8,674 bases of DNA. Origin: Acidimicrobiia bacterium (GTDB lineage: Bacteria; Actinomycetota; Acidimicrobiia; Acidimicrobiales; CATQHL01). The position numbers were made by a program, and so were the translations under genes. Position 1 is the stretch's first letter, and every line of letters begins with the position of its first letter. The DNA lies in contig JAGWAK010000070.1 of NCBI GenBank assembly GCA_021296435.1, forward strand, positions 1 through 8,674, given 5' to 3'. Under the pieces are notes generated by a model. It ran no database searches and was not told where the DNA came from. It worked only from the letters and a program-made list of their open reading frames with translations. This document shows, one piece after another, positions 1-5,953 of the stretch.

Positions 1-1
1 C

Positions 2-262
2 ACGATCAGCATCACCTACTGCGTGGCTTGAGACTATTCCGACCGCGCCGTGAGCGCGGCCTCAGAACTGCTCGGCGCCTACCAGCACGTGATCGGCGAG
101 TTGCGGATCATCGGCGGCGGGGGCGGCGTGTTCGACGTCACGGTGGACGGCCAGAACATCTTCTCCAAGCACGCCTGCGCCGACCGCTTCCCCGAGCCGG
201 GAGAATTGGCGACCTCGCTGGCTCGCCTGGTCGCTCCCGGCACTCGCCGCTACGGCACCTGA
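2..262 (+). CDS. SelW-like (Rdx family) selenoprotein, 5'-truncated by window edge, Sec encoded by in-frame TGA at 29-31
   Basis: The reading frame is open from base 2 to the TGA stop at 260-262, apart from one TGA at 29-31. That TGA falls at the second redox position of the family motif, giving Tyr-Cys-Val-Ala-Sec (CxxU). The rest matches the Rdx/SelT-SelW-SelH family: a helix after the motif, a Gly-rich turn followed by VFDVTVDG, an IF-S-K stretch, then FPEPGEL and a short C-terminal helix. Family members have a thioredoxin-like fold and are thought to act as thiol or selenol oxidoreductases; the substrate is generally unknown. Family length is about 75-100 residues, so only some 5-10 N-terminal residues should be missing. 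Starting at the GTG at 50 would give a 70-residue protein without its active site. The gene converges on the SCP2-like gene, with 27 nt between the stops. Family call is firm; Sec decoding is inferred from motif, hairpin and conservation after the TGA. Confidence 0.88.
29..31 (+). other. In-frame UGA selenocysteine codon
   Basis: This TGA directly follows codons for Cys-Val-Ala and precedes Asp-Tyr-Ser. In cysteine-containing Rdx homologues this position is the second Cys of CxxC; in selenoprotein homologues it is Sec. The frame continues with clear family similarity for 77 more codons, so it is not a real terminator. A substitution or sequencing error from TGC or TGT is the alternative, but it would not explain the hairpin just downstream. 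Confidence 0.85.
43..59 (+). promoter_or_regulatory. Putative bacterial SECIS hairpin
   Basis: Bases 43-48 (CCGCGC) and 54-59 (GCGCGG) form a perfect 6-bp stem closing a 5-nt loop, CGTGA (49-53). The loop has G at its second position followed by U, and begins 17 nt after the UGA. Known bacterial SECIS elements are short helices inside the coding region, with a G in the first two loop positions and the loop about 16-37 nt after the UGA; the SelB-GTP-Sec-tRNA complex binds there. A three-pair lower stem (37-39 with 65-67) is possible. High local GC makes chance hairpins fairly common, so the weight comes from spacing and loop identity together. Confidence 0.72.
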
Positions 263-289
263 GCCCCCCGGCGCGCACCCGGCGCAGCG

Positions 290-682
290 TCAGTCCGCGC
301 CGGTGAGGGCAGCCACCTCGACGACGAAGGCGGCAAACTCCTCGCCGCCCAGCACAGGTTGCAGACCGAACAGGACCCGCTCGTAGGCGCCGTCGATCTT
401 GAGGCGCCCCTGCATGTAGGCCACCGCAGGGTCAACCTGGCCACTCAGGATCCCCTGCGCGTCGGCGGCGCTGCACGAGATGGTGCAGTCGTGATCAGCC
501 GGACGCCCGGAGCTCAACCGCACTAGGCGTCCATCGGCCACGACCGCCCCCAGCCGGATGGGTCCGTCGGGACCGCCGGAGATCTCGATCCGGGCGGTCA
601 CGTGGCAGCCTGGGACGACCGGCAGCACCTCCGCCGCGGCCAGCACGGCCTGCAGCCAGCGCTCGCTCCCGAGGTTGCCCAT
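290..682 (-). CDS. SCP2-like sterol/lipid-binding domain protein
   Basis: A 130-residue protein from ATG at 682 to TGA at 290-292. It resembles the small stand-alone SCP2 (sterol carrier protein 2) fold: a beta-rich first half with a glycine/aspartate turn (GGPDGP, residues 37-42), then DCTISCSAADAQGILSG (65-81), and the typical DPAVAYMQGRLKIDG segment (84-98) before a C-terminal helix. Such domains hold acyl chains or sterol-like lipids in a hydrophobic tunnel; no enzymatic residues are expected. The start is supported by AGGG at 693-696, about 10 nt upstream. It lies 14 nt after the mca stop, so it is probably last in the permease-PhoU/RCK-mca-SCP2 transcript. It has no signal peptide and is likely cytosolic. 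Ligand unknown. The fold call rests on motif recognition. Confidence 0.8.
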   Translation of the reverse strand: MGNLGSERWLQAVLAAAEVLPVVPGCHVTARIEISGGPDGPIRLGAVVADGRLVRLSSGRPADHDCTISCSAADAQGILSGQVDPAVAYMQGRLKIDGAYERVLFGLQPVLGGEEFAAFVVEVAALTGAD

Positions 683-696
683 CGCGCCGGCGCCCT

Positions 697-1623
697 TCAG
701 CCGCCGGGGCCCCGTAGCCCGGCGAACAGGTCGTCCTCGGGCAACTCGGTCGCCACGTCGGAGCCCGCCAAGATGTAGTCCTCCCACGGGTAGGCCTCGG
801 CTGCCACCTCCCGGGGCAGTCCGAACCAGAACGGCGAGTCGGGATCCACCTGCGTCTCGTGGGCCAGCAGCGCGTCGCAGCGCCGGTCGTACCACTTCGC
901 AACCTCGATGCGAGTGGTGATGCGGTGGTCCTGCCAGGGCCGCTCGAACCACCACTGCTCGTAGGGGGACTGCAAACCCAGCTCGCCGAACGCCTCGTGG
1001 ATCGCCAGCATCCGAGCCTTGGACCAGAGGGAGTAGTAGAGCTTGGGCGGCCGCCAGGGCGTACCCGCGGCGGGGAACGCCTGCGGGTCGCCGGCCGCCT
1101 CGTAGGCGGCCAGCCCCACATCGTGCACGCGCAGGTGGTCGGGGTGCCGGTAGCCCTGCTGGTCGTCGGGGTAGATGATGACCACGTGGGGACGCTGGGC
1201 GCGCAGGATCGCGACAAGGCGTTCGGTCGCCTCCGAGAGAGGGGCGCCCCCGAAGGAGTCGGCCGGCAATTCCACCGGCTCGGGGGGTGCGCCGGTGGCG
1301 TCGGGAGCCTCGGGGTAGCCCGAGTCGCGGTAACCGAGCCACAGAACCTCGTGGTAGCCGATGATCGCCGCCGCCCTGTCGAGTTCGGCGCGTCGCACCT
1401 CGGCGAGGCGCTCGCGAACGCCCGGTCGATCGGCCGCAGGGTTGAGGATGTCGCCCTCCTCGCCGCCGGTGCAGCACACCAGCACGGCGCGCACCCCCTC
1501 GTCCACATAGCGAGCGACGGTGGCGGAACCCTTGGACGACTCGTCGTCGGGATGGGCGTGCACCGTCAGCAGCCGGAGCGGCTCGTCGCCGCCGGGCGCG
1601 CCGGTGGGCGCGGCGTACCTCAC
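697..1623 (-). CDS. mca: Mycothiol S-conjugate amidase (Mca), PIG-L/LmbE zinc deacetylase family
   Basis: A 308-residue protein. Mca cleaves the amide bond of mycothiol S-conjugates, releasing a mercapturic acid for export and GlcN-inositol for mycothiol recycling. The family signature AHPDDESSKG is at residues 23-32: His24 and Asp27 are the expected zinc ligands, and Asp26 the likely general base. The third ligand lies in HPDH (160-163). Lys31 is the residue that tends to separate Mca from the biosynthetic deacetylase MshB. Further Mca-like segments are TGGEEGDILNPA (52-63), the AAYEAAGDPQAFP region (172-184), KLYYSLW (194-200) and AHETQVDP (254-261). The length matches known Mca proteins. 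The start is GTG at 1623; a later start would cut into the zinc motif. It begins 19 nt after the PhoU-RCK_C stop, without a convincing Shine-Dalgarno sequence. MshB is the main alternative; overall similarity favours Mca. Confidence 0.88.
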   Translation of the reverse strand: MRYAAPTGAPGGDEPLRLLTVHAHPDDESSKGSATVARYVDEGVRAVLVCCTGGEEGDILNPAADRPGVRERLAEVRRAELDRAAAIIGYHEVLWLGYRDSGYPEAPDATGAPPEPVELPADSFGGAPLSEATERLVAILRAQRPHVVIIYPDDQQGYRHPDHLRVHDVGLAAYEAAGDPQAFPAAGTPWRPPKLYYSLWSKARMLAIHEAFGELGLQSPYEQWWFERPWQDHRITTRIEVAKWYDRRCDALLAHETQVDPDSPFWFGLPREVAAEAYPWEDYILAGSDVATELPEDDLFAGLRGPGG

Positions 1624-1642
1624 TCGAGCGCCGCCGGCTGTC

Positions 1643-2959
1643 TCAGGACCGCGCCCCGAGCACTCCCGCCCGGGGCGACAACTGATCGGTGCCCGTTTCC
1701 GGGTCTCGCTCGAGGTTCCAGCCCAGCAGGGCGGCGAACGCGCTGCGCCCCTCGTCGGGACCCGAGGCGATCACCTCGTCTCCCGCCTGCAACACCGTCG
1801 GCCCCCTCGGCCGGTACAGGTACCGCTCACCTCGCAGGATGGTCAGCACGGTGAAGCCGGGCTCGATGTTCAGACTCAACTCGCCCAGGGAACAGCCGTC
1901 GACCGGGGATCCCGCGGTAACCGGGTAATCCACGACAACCTCGTCGGAGTCGCCCAGGGCGATCTCCAGAATGGGGTGCACGTCCTCGCCCTTCTCCACG
2001 AGCCACACCATCTGGCAGGCCTGGTCACCGAGATCCTCGGCCGCCTTGGAGATGTGCAGCAGGCCGCGCAGCGGCGCAGGGTCGGCGTGATCGGCGGCGG
2101 CCCGCAGAACCCACACCTCCAACTGGTCGTGCCCATCGTCGAGCCGGGACTCCAGTTGGCGCACCTGCGCCGCCAGGCCAGGATCACCCAGCACCAACGT
2201 GGAATACGCCAGGTCCACCGACACCTCGGAGAGGTTCTTCATCTCCACGAGCAGGTCGGCGGCACGGTCGAGGTCGCTGATGGAGGACTCCGCCGGCGCC
2301 TCGGGCGGAACCCACGCCTCGTCTCCGGCGAGTTCGCGGATCCGGGGGATGCCGTCGGAGGAGCCGCGCATGAACAGGGCGTCGCCGGGCATCAGCACGT
2401 CCTCGCCGCCCACGCCGGTGATCCACTGCCGGCCCCGGCGGATGGCCATGATGCGCGTGCCGGTCGCCACCGGCAACTCCAGGGCGCCGACGGGCCGGTT
2501 GGCCATGGCGGAGCCCTCGGCGACCTGCGCCCGGTGCGAGACCTCCTCGGCGACCGACAGCGAGACCACCAACTCGGCGGGGATCCCCAACTGGTGGGTG
2601 ACGACCCGTGCGATGTCCACCGCCGCGTTGGCGATGCGTTCGATCGCGCTCACAACCTGCAACACCGACGACATGCCGCCGGCATCCCGCGGGCGGCGCG
2701 CGGCCTTCACGCAGACGGCGCGCATGTCGTGCACCAGATCGCTCATCTGCTCCTCGAGAGCGCGGACCTCGGTGGCCAACTCGGGGTGGCCGAAGCAGAC
2801 CGAGGCATACGCCAAGTCCACCATCAACTCGCTGAGGTCCTTCGCCTCAGCGAGCATGGAACGCAGATTCCGGGGGCGATCGTCCATCGGTGTCGACGCG
2901 AGACTATCGCGCCGTCGCCGAGGCCCCATCGAGGTGGCCGGCCGTCCCACTGCGGCCAT
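1643..2959 (-). CDS. Tandemly duplicated PhoU-RCK_C (TrkA_C) regulatory protein, COG3273-like
   Basis: About 438 residues from ATG at 2959. Numbering below starts at the alternative GTG at 2962, adding one. Order: PhoU-like helices (about 32-122), RCK_C/TrkA_C-like beta domain (about 133-213), a second PhoU-like helix set (about 233-325) and a second RCK_C-like domain (about 332-415). The duplication is visible directly: AEAKDLSELMVDLAYAS (38-54) recurs as VEMKNLSEVSVDLAYST (239-255), and MPGDALFMRG (191-200) corresponds to LQAGDEVIASG (391-401). RCK_C domains bind small ligands and gate ion channels or transporters. No membrane segment or signal peptide is seen, so it should be cytosolic. 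The ATG overlaps the permease TGA by one base (GTG would overlap by four), indicating translational coupling and a shared complex. A later ATG at 2887 would begin right at the first PhoU helix and cannot be excluded. Ligand unknown. Confidence 0.8.
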   Translation of the reverse strand: MAAVGRPATSMGPRRRRDSLASTPMDDRPRNLRSMLAEAKDLSELMVDLAYASVCFGHPELATEVRALEEQMSDLVHDMRAVCVKAARRPRDAGGMSSVLQVVSAIERIANAAVDIARVVTHQLGIPAELVVSLSVAEEVSHRAQVAEGSAMANRPVGALELPVATGTRIMAIRRGRQWITGVGGEDVLMPGDALFMRGSSDGIPRIRELAGDEAWVPPEAPAESSISDLDRAADLLVEMKNLSEVSVDLAYSTLVLGDPGLAAQVRQLESRLDDGHDQLEVWVLRAAADHADPAPLRGLLHISKAAEDLGDQACQMVWLVEKGEDVHPILEIALGDSDEVVVDYPVTAGSPVDGCSLGELSLNIEPGFTVLTILRGERYLYRPRGPTVLQAGDEVIASGPDEGRSAFAALLGWNLERDPETGTDQLSPRAGVLGARS

Positions 2960-4218
2960 CACAAGATGGCCAGCGCTGCCAGCGCCGCCACCAGTGTCAA
3001 AGCACCGACGAGGTCCATCACCGAGGTGACCAGCGGGATGCCGTAGGTGTCGGGGTCCAGACCGAAACGCTCGGCCAGGATCGTGCCGTAATACGCCACG
3101 AGAGCGGCCGCCGCCACCGCAACCAGACCGCCGAGCAGCGCCACGCCGATCATGTCCGCCGGCCCGGGACCAGCCAGACCGGCGATCCTGGCGGCGCCGT
3201 AGGCGAGCGCTCCCGTGCCGGCGAGGGCGGGAAGTCCCATGAGAAAGGTGTTGCGCACCTCCCGGCGGGCTTCGCGGCCAGGAACCGCTGACGGTTCGAT
3301 GAGACCCAGATGCAGCTTGGAGGCGAGCCGGCTGGACAGGATGCCGCCGAGGGCGCCCCCGACCGCCAGGTATCCCGGCAGCAACACCAGCAGGCTCGGC
3401 AGCCGGCCGAGGAAGACCTCCTGCTGCTCGACGATCACCCCGGCGCCCAGGTCCAGCAGTAGCGCGATCACCAGCACGCCGGAGGACTCCCGCAGGATGG
3501 CGCGCAGCGACGGTCCGCCGGTCCGCCAGACGCTCACGGCGGTGACCAGCGCCGCCGCCCCACAGACGATTGCGACCGCGCCCACGACCGCCTCGGACTC
3601 GGCCAGCGGCACCACCAGCAGCAACACCGGCAGCGTGATCACGTCGGCCGCGGCGGTCACCAGCGGCGCCGTCACATTGTCGGGATCCCAGCCGAAGCGC
3701 ACCGACCCTGCCGTCATCCCCAGCGCCACCACCAGCACGAACAGCGATGAGATCACGCCGCCGAGGGTGCTGATGACCACGAAGGCCGCCAGGCTCATCG
3801 GCACGGGGATGTTGAACAGTTCCGCCGCCGCCTTGGCCAGCATCGCCAGCATCGCCGAGGACACGATGCTGAGCGCCAGACCGGCCAGGATGTTCTCGCC
3901 CACGACGGTTGCGGGGCGCAGGCTGAAGCGGAACGTGCCGGCGTGGATGGCGGTGCCCAGGCGCGATCCCAAGGCCCCGAAGATCTTGCCCTGCAGCGCG
4001 ATGGCGGCCGGCACCATCAGCAGCAGCCCGCCGAGTTGACCCAGGCGGTCGGCGCTGGCCCCGAGCAGGATCCCCACCACGACGCTGACCACGGCCAGCA
4101 ACCCCAGGGCCACGAGGCTCTGCGTACCGGCCCAGTGGGGCACGCCGGGAACGCCTCGACCCTGCAGGGGTGCGCGCCGCGGACGGAACCTCGCCAGCAG
4201 CGGGAAGGTTCGGTCCAT
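2959..4218 (-). CDS. MgtE/SLC41-type divalent cation permease with two transporter repeats (COG1824-like)
   Basis: A 419-residue, strongly hydrophobic protein with about ten predicted membrane segments. Two homologous halves are visible. FGWDPDNVTAPLVTAAADVITLP (175-197) recurs as FGLDPDTYGIPLVTSVMDLVGAL (385-407), and ALQGKIFGALGSRLGTAIHAG (74-94) recurs as GGALGGILSSRLASKLHLG (287-305). These match the MgtE transmembrane domain, where the conserved Asp of the DP-D segment lines the Mg2+ pore. The cytosolic MgtE_N and CBS sensor domains of classical MgtE are absent; the adjoining PhoU-RCK_C protein may take that role. The ATG at 4218 has a good Shine-Dalgarno sequence (GGGGAG, 4225-4230) six nt upstream. 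First gene of the minus-strand run. Substrate is probably Mg2+ or another divalent cation, by family only. Confidence 0.82.
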   Translation of the reverse strand: MDRTFPLLARFRPRRAPLQGRGVPGVPHWAGTQSLVALGLLAVVSVVVGILLGASADRLGQLGGLLLMVPAAIALQGKIFGALGSRLGTAIHAGTFRFSLRPATVVGENILAGLALSIVSSAMLAMLAKAAAELFNIPVPMSLAAFVVISTLGGVISSLFVLVVALGMTAGSVRFGWDPDNVTAPLVTAAADVITLPVLLLVVPLAESEAVVGAVAIVCGAAALVTAVSVWRTGGPSLRAILRESSGVLVIALLLDLGAGVIVEQQEVFLGRLPSLLVLLPGYLAVGGALGGILSSRLASKLHLGLIEPSAVPGREARREVRNTFLMGLPALAGTGALAYGAARIAGLAGPGPADMIGVALLGGLVAVAAAALVAYYGTILAERFGLDPDTYGIPLVTSVMDLVGALTLVAALAALAIL

Positions 4219-4224
4219 GCCACG

Positions 4225-4230
4225 CTCCCC
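4225..4230 (-). promoter_or_regulatory. Shine-Dalgarno sequence of the cation permease
   Basis: On the minus strand this reads GGGGAG, six nt before the ATG at 4218. It is the clearest ribosome-binding site in the window and fixes the permease start. Most other genes here have weak sites or appear translationally coupled. Confidence 0.65.
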
Positions 4231-4298
4231 GGGGCCGAGTAGTGACTAAGTCTCCCCCAGCGTGCAGGAACCCGGCGGAATTTGCGACCGGGATGCTC

Positions 4299-4330
4299 GC
4301 GCCAGCGGGATGCGCTTCCTACGCTGGCGC
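4299..4330. repeat. 9-bp perfect inverted repeat just before the PEBP lipoprotein start
   Basis: GCGCCAGCG (4299-4307) is exactly complementary in reverse to CGCTGGCGC (4322-4330), with a 14-nt spacer. The right arm ends one base before the ATG at 4332. It lies in the 113-nt region between the divergent permease and PEBP genes. As RNA it would form a stable hairpin occluding the start of the plus-strand message; as DNA it could be an operator for either gene. There is no Shine-Dalgarno sequence within the right arm. Function is inferred from position only. Confidence 0.4.
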
Positions 4331-4331
4331 C

Positions 4332-4979
4332 ATGGGAGGTCACCGAGCCCCACAGGCCGTGGGCGGCTCCGGCCGGCGCCACCGGCACACCGGCAGCCAT
4401 CGAGTCGGCGGACGCGTCCTGATCCTGGTGGCCGTGGCCGTACTCGTCGCAGCCGGATGCGGCTCATCGGGGCGGGAGTTGCGCGCCCCGCCCAACTTCG
4501 CCGCCTCCCAGGCCCGTTTCGTCCCGGTCAACCAGAGCCAGGGACCCGGCGGCATGCTTGTCGAGGGCACCGACTTCGCACCGGGCGGAGATCTGCCGCC
4601 GCAACTGCTCGAGACCGGCGAACCGCCCACGCTGGCGTGGTGGAACATCCCGCTGGGAACGACGGAGTTGGTGCTGCTGGTCAGCGCCTTCGACCCGCAG
4701 GAACCGCCGGTCCTGTGGGCCGTCGCCGGACTCGGGCCCTCCAGCGCCGGCCTTTTCGGGGGGCCGCTGCCGCCGGGCGTGCGGCCGCTGCCGCGGGTCG
4801 GCGGCGAACTCGACTGGCCGGGCTACCCGCCGGCAGGCACCCGCGTGGTGTTCAGCCTGTGTGCCCTGGCGGCACCGCTGTCCCCCGACGCCGGCGCCTC
4901 CGACGCCTGGAACCTCTGCTACTCAAACTCGCTCGGCCTCGCCACGGTCAGCGCGCTGGTCCCGGCGGCGCAGCCATGA
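4332..4979 (+). CDS. PEBP (YbhB/YbcL)-family lipoprotein, degenerate ligand site
   Basis: A 215-residue protein. A basic N-terminus (residues 1-28, Arg/His rich) is followed by a hydrophobic stretch (29-41) and a lipobox ending at Cys43 (VAAGC), so it is probably a membrane-anchored exported lipoprotein. The mature part follows the phosphatidylethanolamine-binding protein layout: LPPQL (88-92), PTLAWWNIPLGTTELVLLV (99-117), an Asp-Pro segment with LWAVAGL (121-134), then GYPPAGTRVVFSLCALAAPL (164-183). The usual DPDAP...HW ligand-site motif is altered: residues 121-129 read DPQEPPVLW, so the expected second Asp and the His are replaced. Binding may therefore differ from typical PEBPs. The start is the ATG at 4332, which places the signal sequence sensibly but has no clear Shine-Dalgarno sequence. 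It overlaps the next gene by ATGA. Physiological role unknown. Confidence 0.68.
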   Translation: MGGHRAPQAVGGSGRRHRHTGSHRVGGRVLILVAVAVLVAAGCGSSGRELRAPPNFAASQARFVPVNQSQGPGGMLVEGTDFAPGGDLPPQLLETGEPPTLAWWNIPLGTTELVLLVSAFDPQEPPVLWAVAGLGPSSAGLFGGPLPPGVRPLPRVGGELDWPGYPPAGTRVVFSLCALAAPLSPDAGASDAWNLCYSNSLGLATVSALVPAAQP

Positions 4980-5938
4980 GGCGGAGCGATCAGAGGTACC
5001 GGGTCTGGATCGACGGGCCGGTGCCGGACATCGAGATGCCCGCCGACGTGGATCTCGTTCGCAGCCCGGCGGGGGCCGAGGCAGCGATTGTGGGGGCGAG
5101 CGAGCCGTGGGGCGACGCCGCCTGCCGGCGATTGCCCGATCTGAAGGTCGTGGTTCGGCGTGGCATCGGTTTCGACAACGTGGACGTTGCAGCGTGCGCC
5201 GCCCACGGCGTCGCCGTCTGCAACGCTCCCGACGCGCCGACGACCTCGACCGCCGAACACGCCCTGGCACTGCTGCTGGCTGTCAGCAAGCGTCTCAAAT
5301 CCGCCGAGCGCCGTCTCCGCGACGGCGACGGGCTCGTTGGGACACCGGCATCTGTCGGCGCTCTCGAACTCGACGGCCGCACTCTCGGCCTCATCGGCTG
5401 CGGCCGCATCGGGAGGCGCCTCGGCGCCTACGCCGAGGCGCTGGGTATGCGGGTACTGGCGCATGATCCCCACCTCGACGTCGCACCCGTGGGCAGACTG
5501 GCCGACCTGGAGGAAGTCTGGTCGGCCGCCGACATCGTGTCGCTGCACGCCCCCGCCACACCTGCGACGCGCCACCTGGTGAACGCCACCTCACTGGCGG
5601 CGATGCGGCCCGGCGTGGTGATCATCAATTGCGCCCGCGGTGCTCTCGTGGATCACGACGCCCTCCTCGCAGCCCTCGAGTCCGGCCACGTCGCCGGAGC
5701 GGGACTGGACGTCACCGATCCCGAGCCGCTGCCCGCTGGTCATCCGCTCCTGCACCGGGACGACGTTCTGGTCACCCCCCACGTTGCCTCGGCCACAGGC
5801 GCCGGGGTGGTCCGGCTCCTGACTCAGGCACTCGAGGGGGCACTCACCTGGCTACGCGGTGGTACGCCCGACCACCTGCTGGATGCCGCCGCCGCCGACC
5901 CCGCCGTGGACCGGCGCCTGCGGACCCGGAGCGATTGA
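4976..5938 (+). CDS. D-2-hydroxyacid dehydrogenase (PGDH/GyaR-like), NAD-dependent
   Basis: A 320-residue enzyme expected to interconvert a 2-oxoacid and a D-2-hydroxyacid with NAD(H). Sequence evidence: VVRRGIGFDNVD (59-70) in the N-terminal substrate domain; the Rossmann fingerprint GCGRIG (141-146), with Asp164 at the end of the second strand suggesting NAD rather than NADP; and the catalytic triad Arg221 (INCARGALVD), Glu250 (DVTDPEP) and His269 (TPHVAS). It lacks the C-terminal ACT or ASB regions of long phosphoglycerate dehydrogenases, and the length fits the short family. Glyoxylate/hydroxypyruvate reductase or short SerA are both possible; the sequence alone does not separate them. 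The ATG at 4976 overlaps the PEBP stop (ATGA), so translation is probably coupled. It ends 15 nt from the convergent acyl-CoA synthetase stop. Confidence 0.88.
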   Translation: MRRSDQRYRVWIDGPVPDIEMPADVDLVRSPAGAEAAIVGASEPWGDAACRRLPDLKVVVRRGIGFDNVDVAACAAHGVAVCNAPDAPTTSTAEHALALLLAVSKRLKSAERRLRDGDGLVGTPASVGALELDGRTLGLIGCGRIGRRLGAYAEALGMRVLAHDPHLDVAPVGRLADLEEVWSAADIVSLHAPATPATRHLVNATSLAAMRPGVVIINCARGALVDHDALLAALESGHVAGAGLDVTDPEPLPAGHPLLHRDDVLVTPHVASATGAGVVRLLTQALEGALTWLRGGTPDHLLDAAAADPAVDRRLRTRSD

Positions 5939-5953
5939 CCAGCCTGGACGGCC

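Noticed and set aside
263..289. Possible bidirectional terminator between the SelW-like and SCP2-like genes
   Set aside because: The 27-nt GC-rich gap has no clear stem with a T-run on either strand; the 15-nt gap at 5939-5953 likewise shows none.
859..3046. Two long plus-strand open frames (859-1854 and 1520-3046)
   Set aside because: Both lie antisense to Mca and the PhoU-RCK_C gene, whose products have clear family motifs. The plus-strand translations are low-complexity and Arg/Gly/His-rich, without recognisable domains; such shadows are usual in high-GC DNA.
4262..4975. Open frame extending the dehydrogenase upstream to 4262
   Set aside because: The extra 238 codons overlap the PEBP lipoprotein in another frame and read as Arg-rich noise. 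The ATG at 4976 gives a normal-length dehydrogenase with an ATGA junction.
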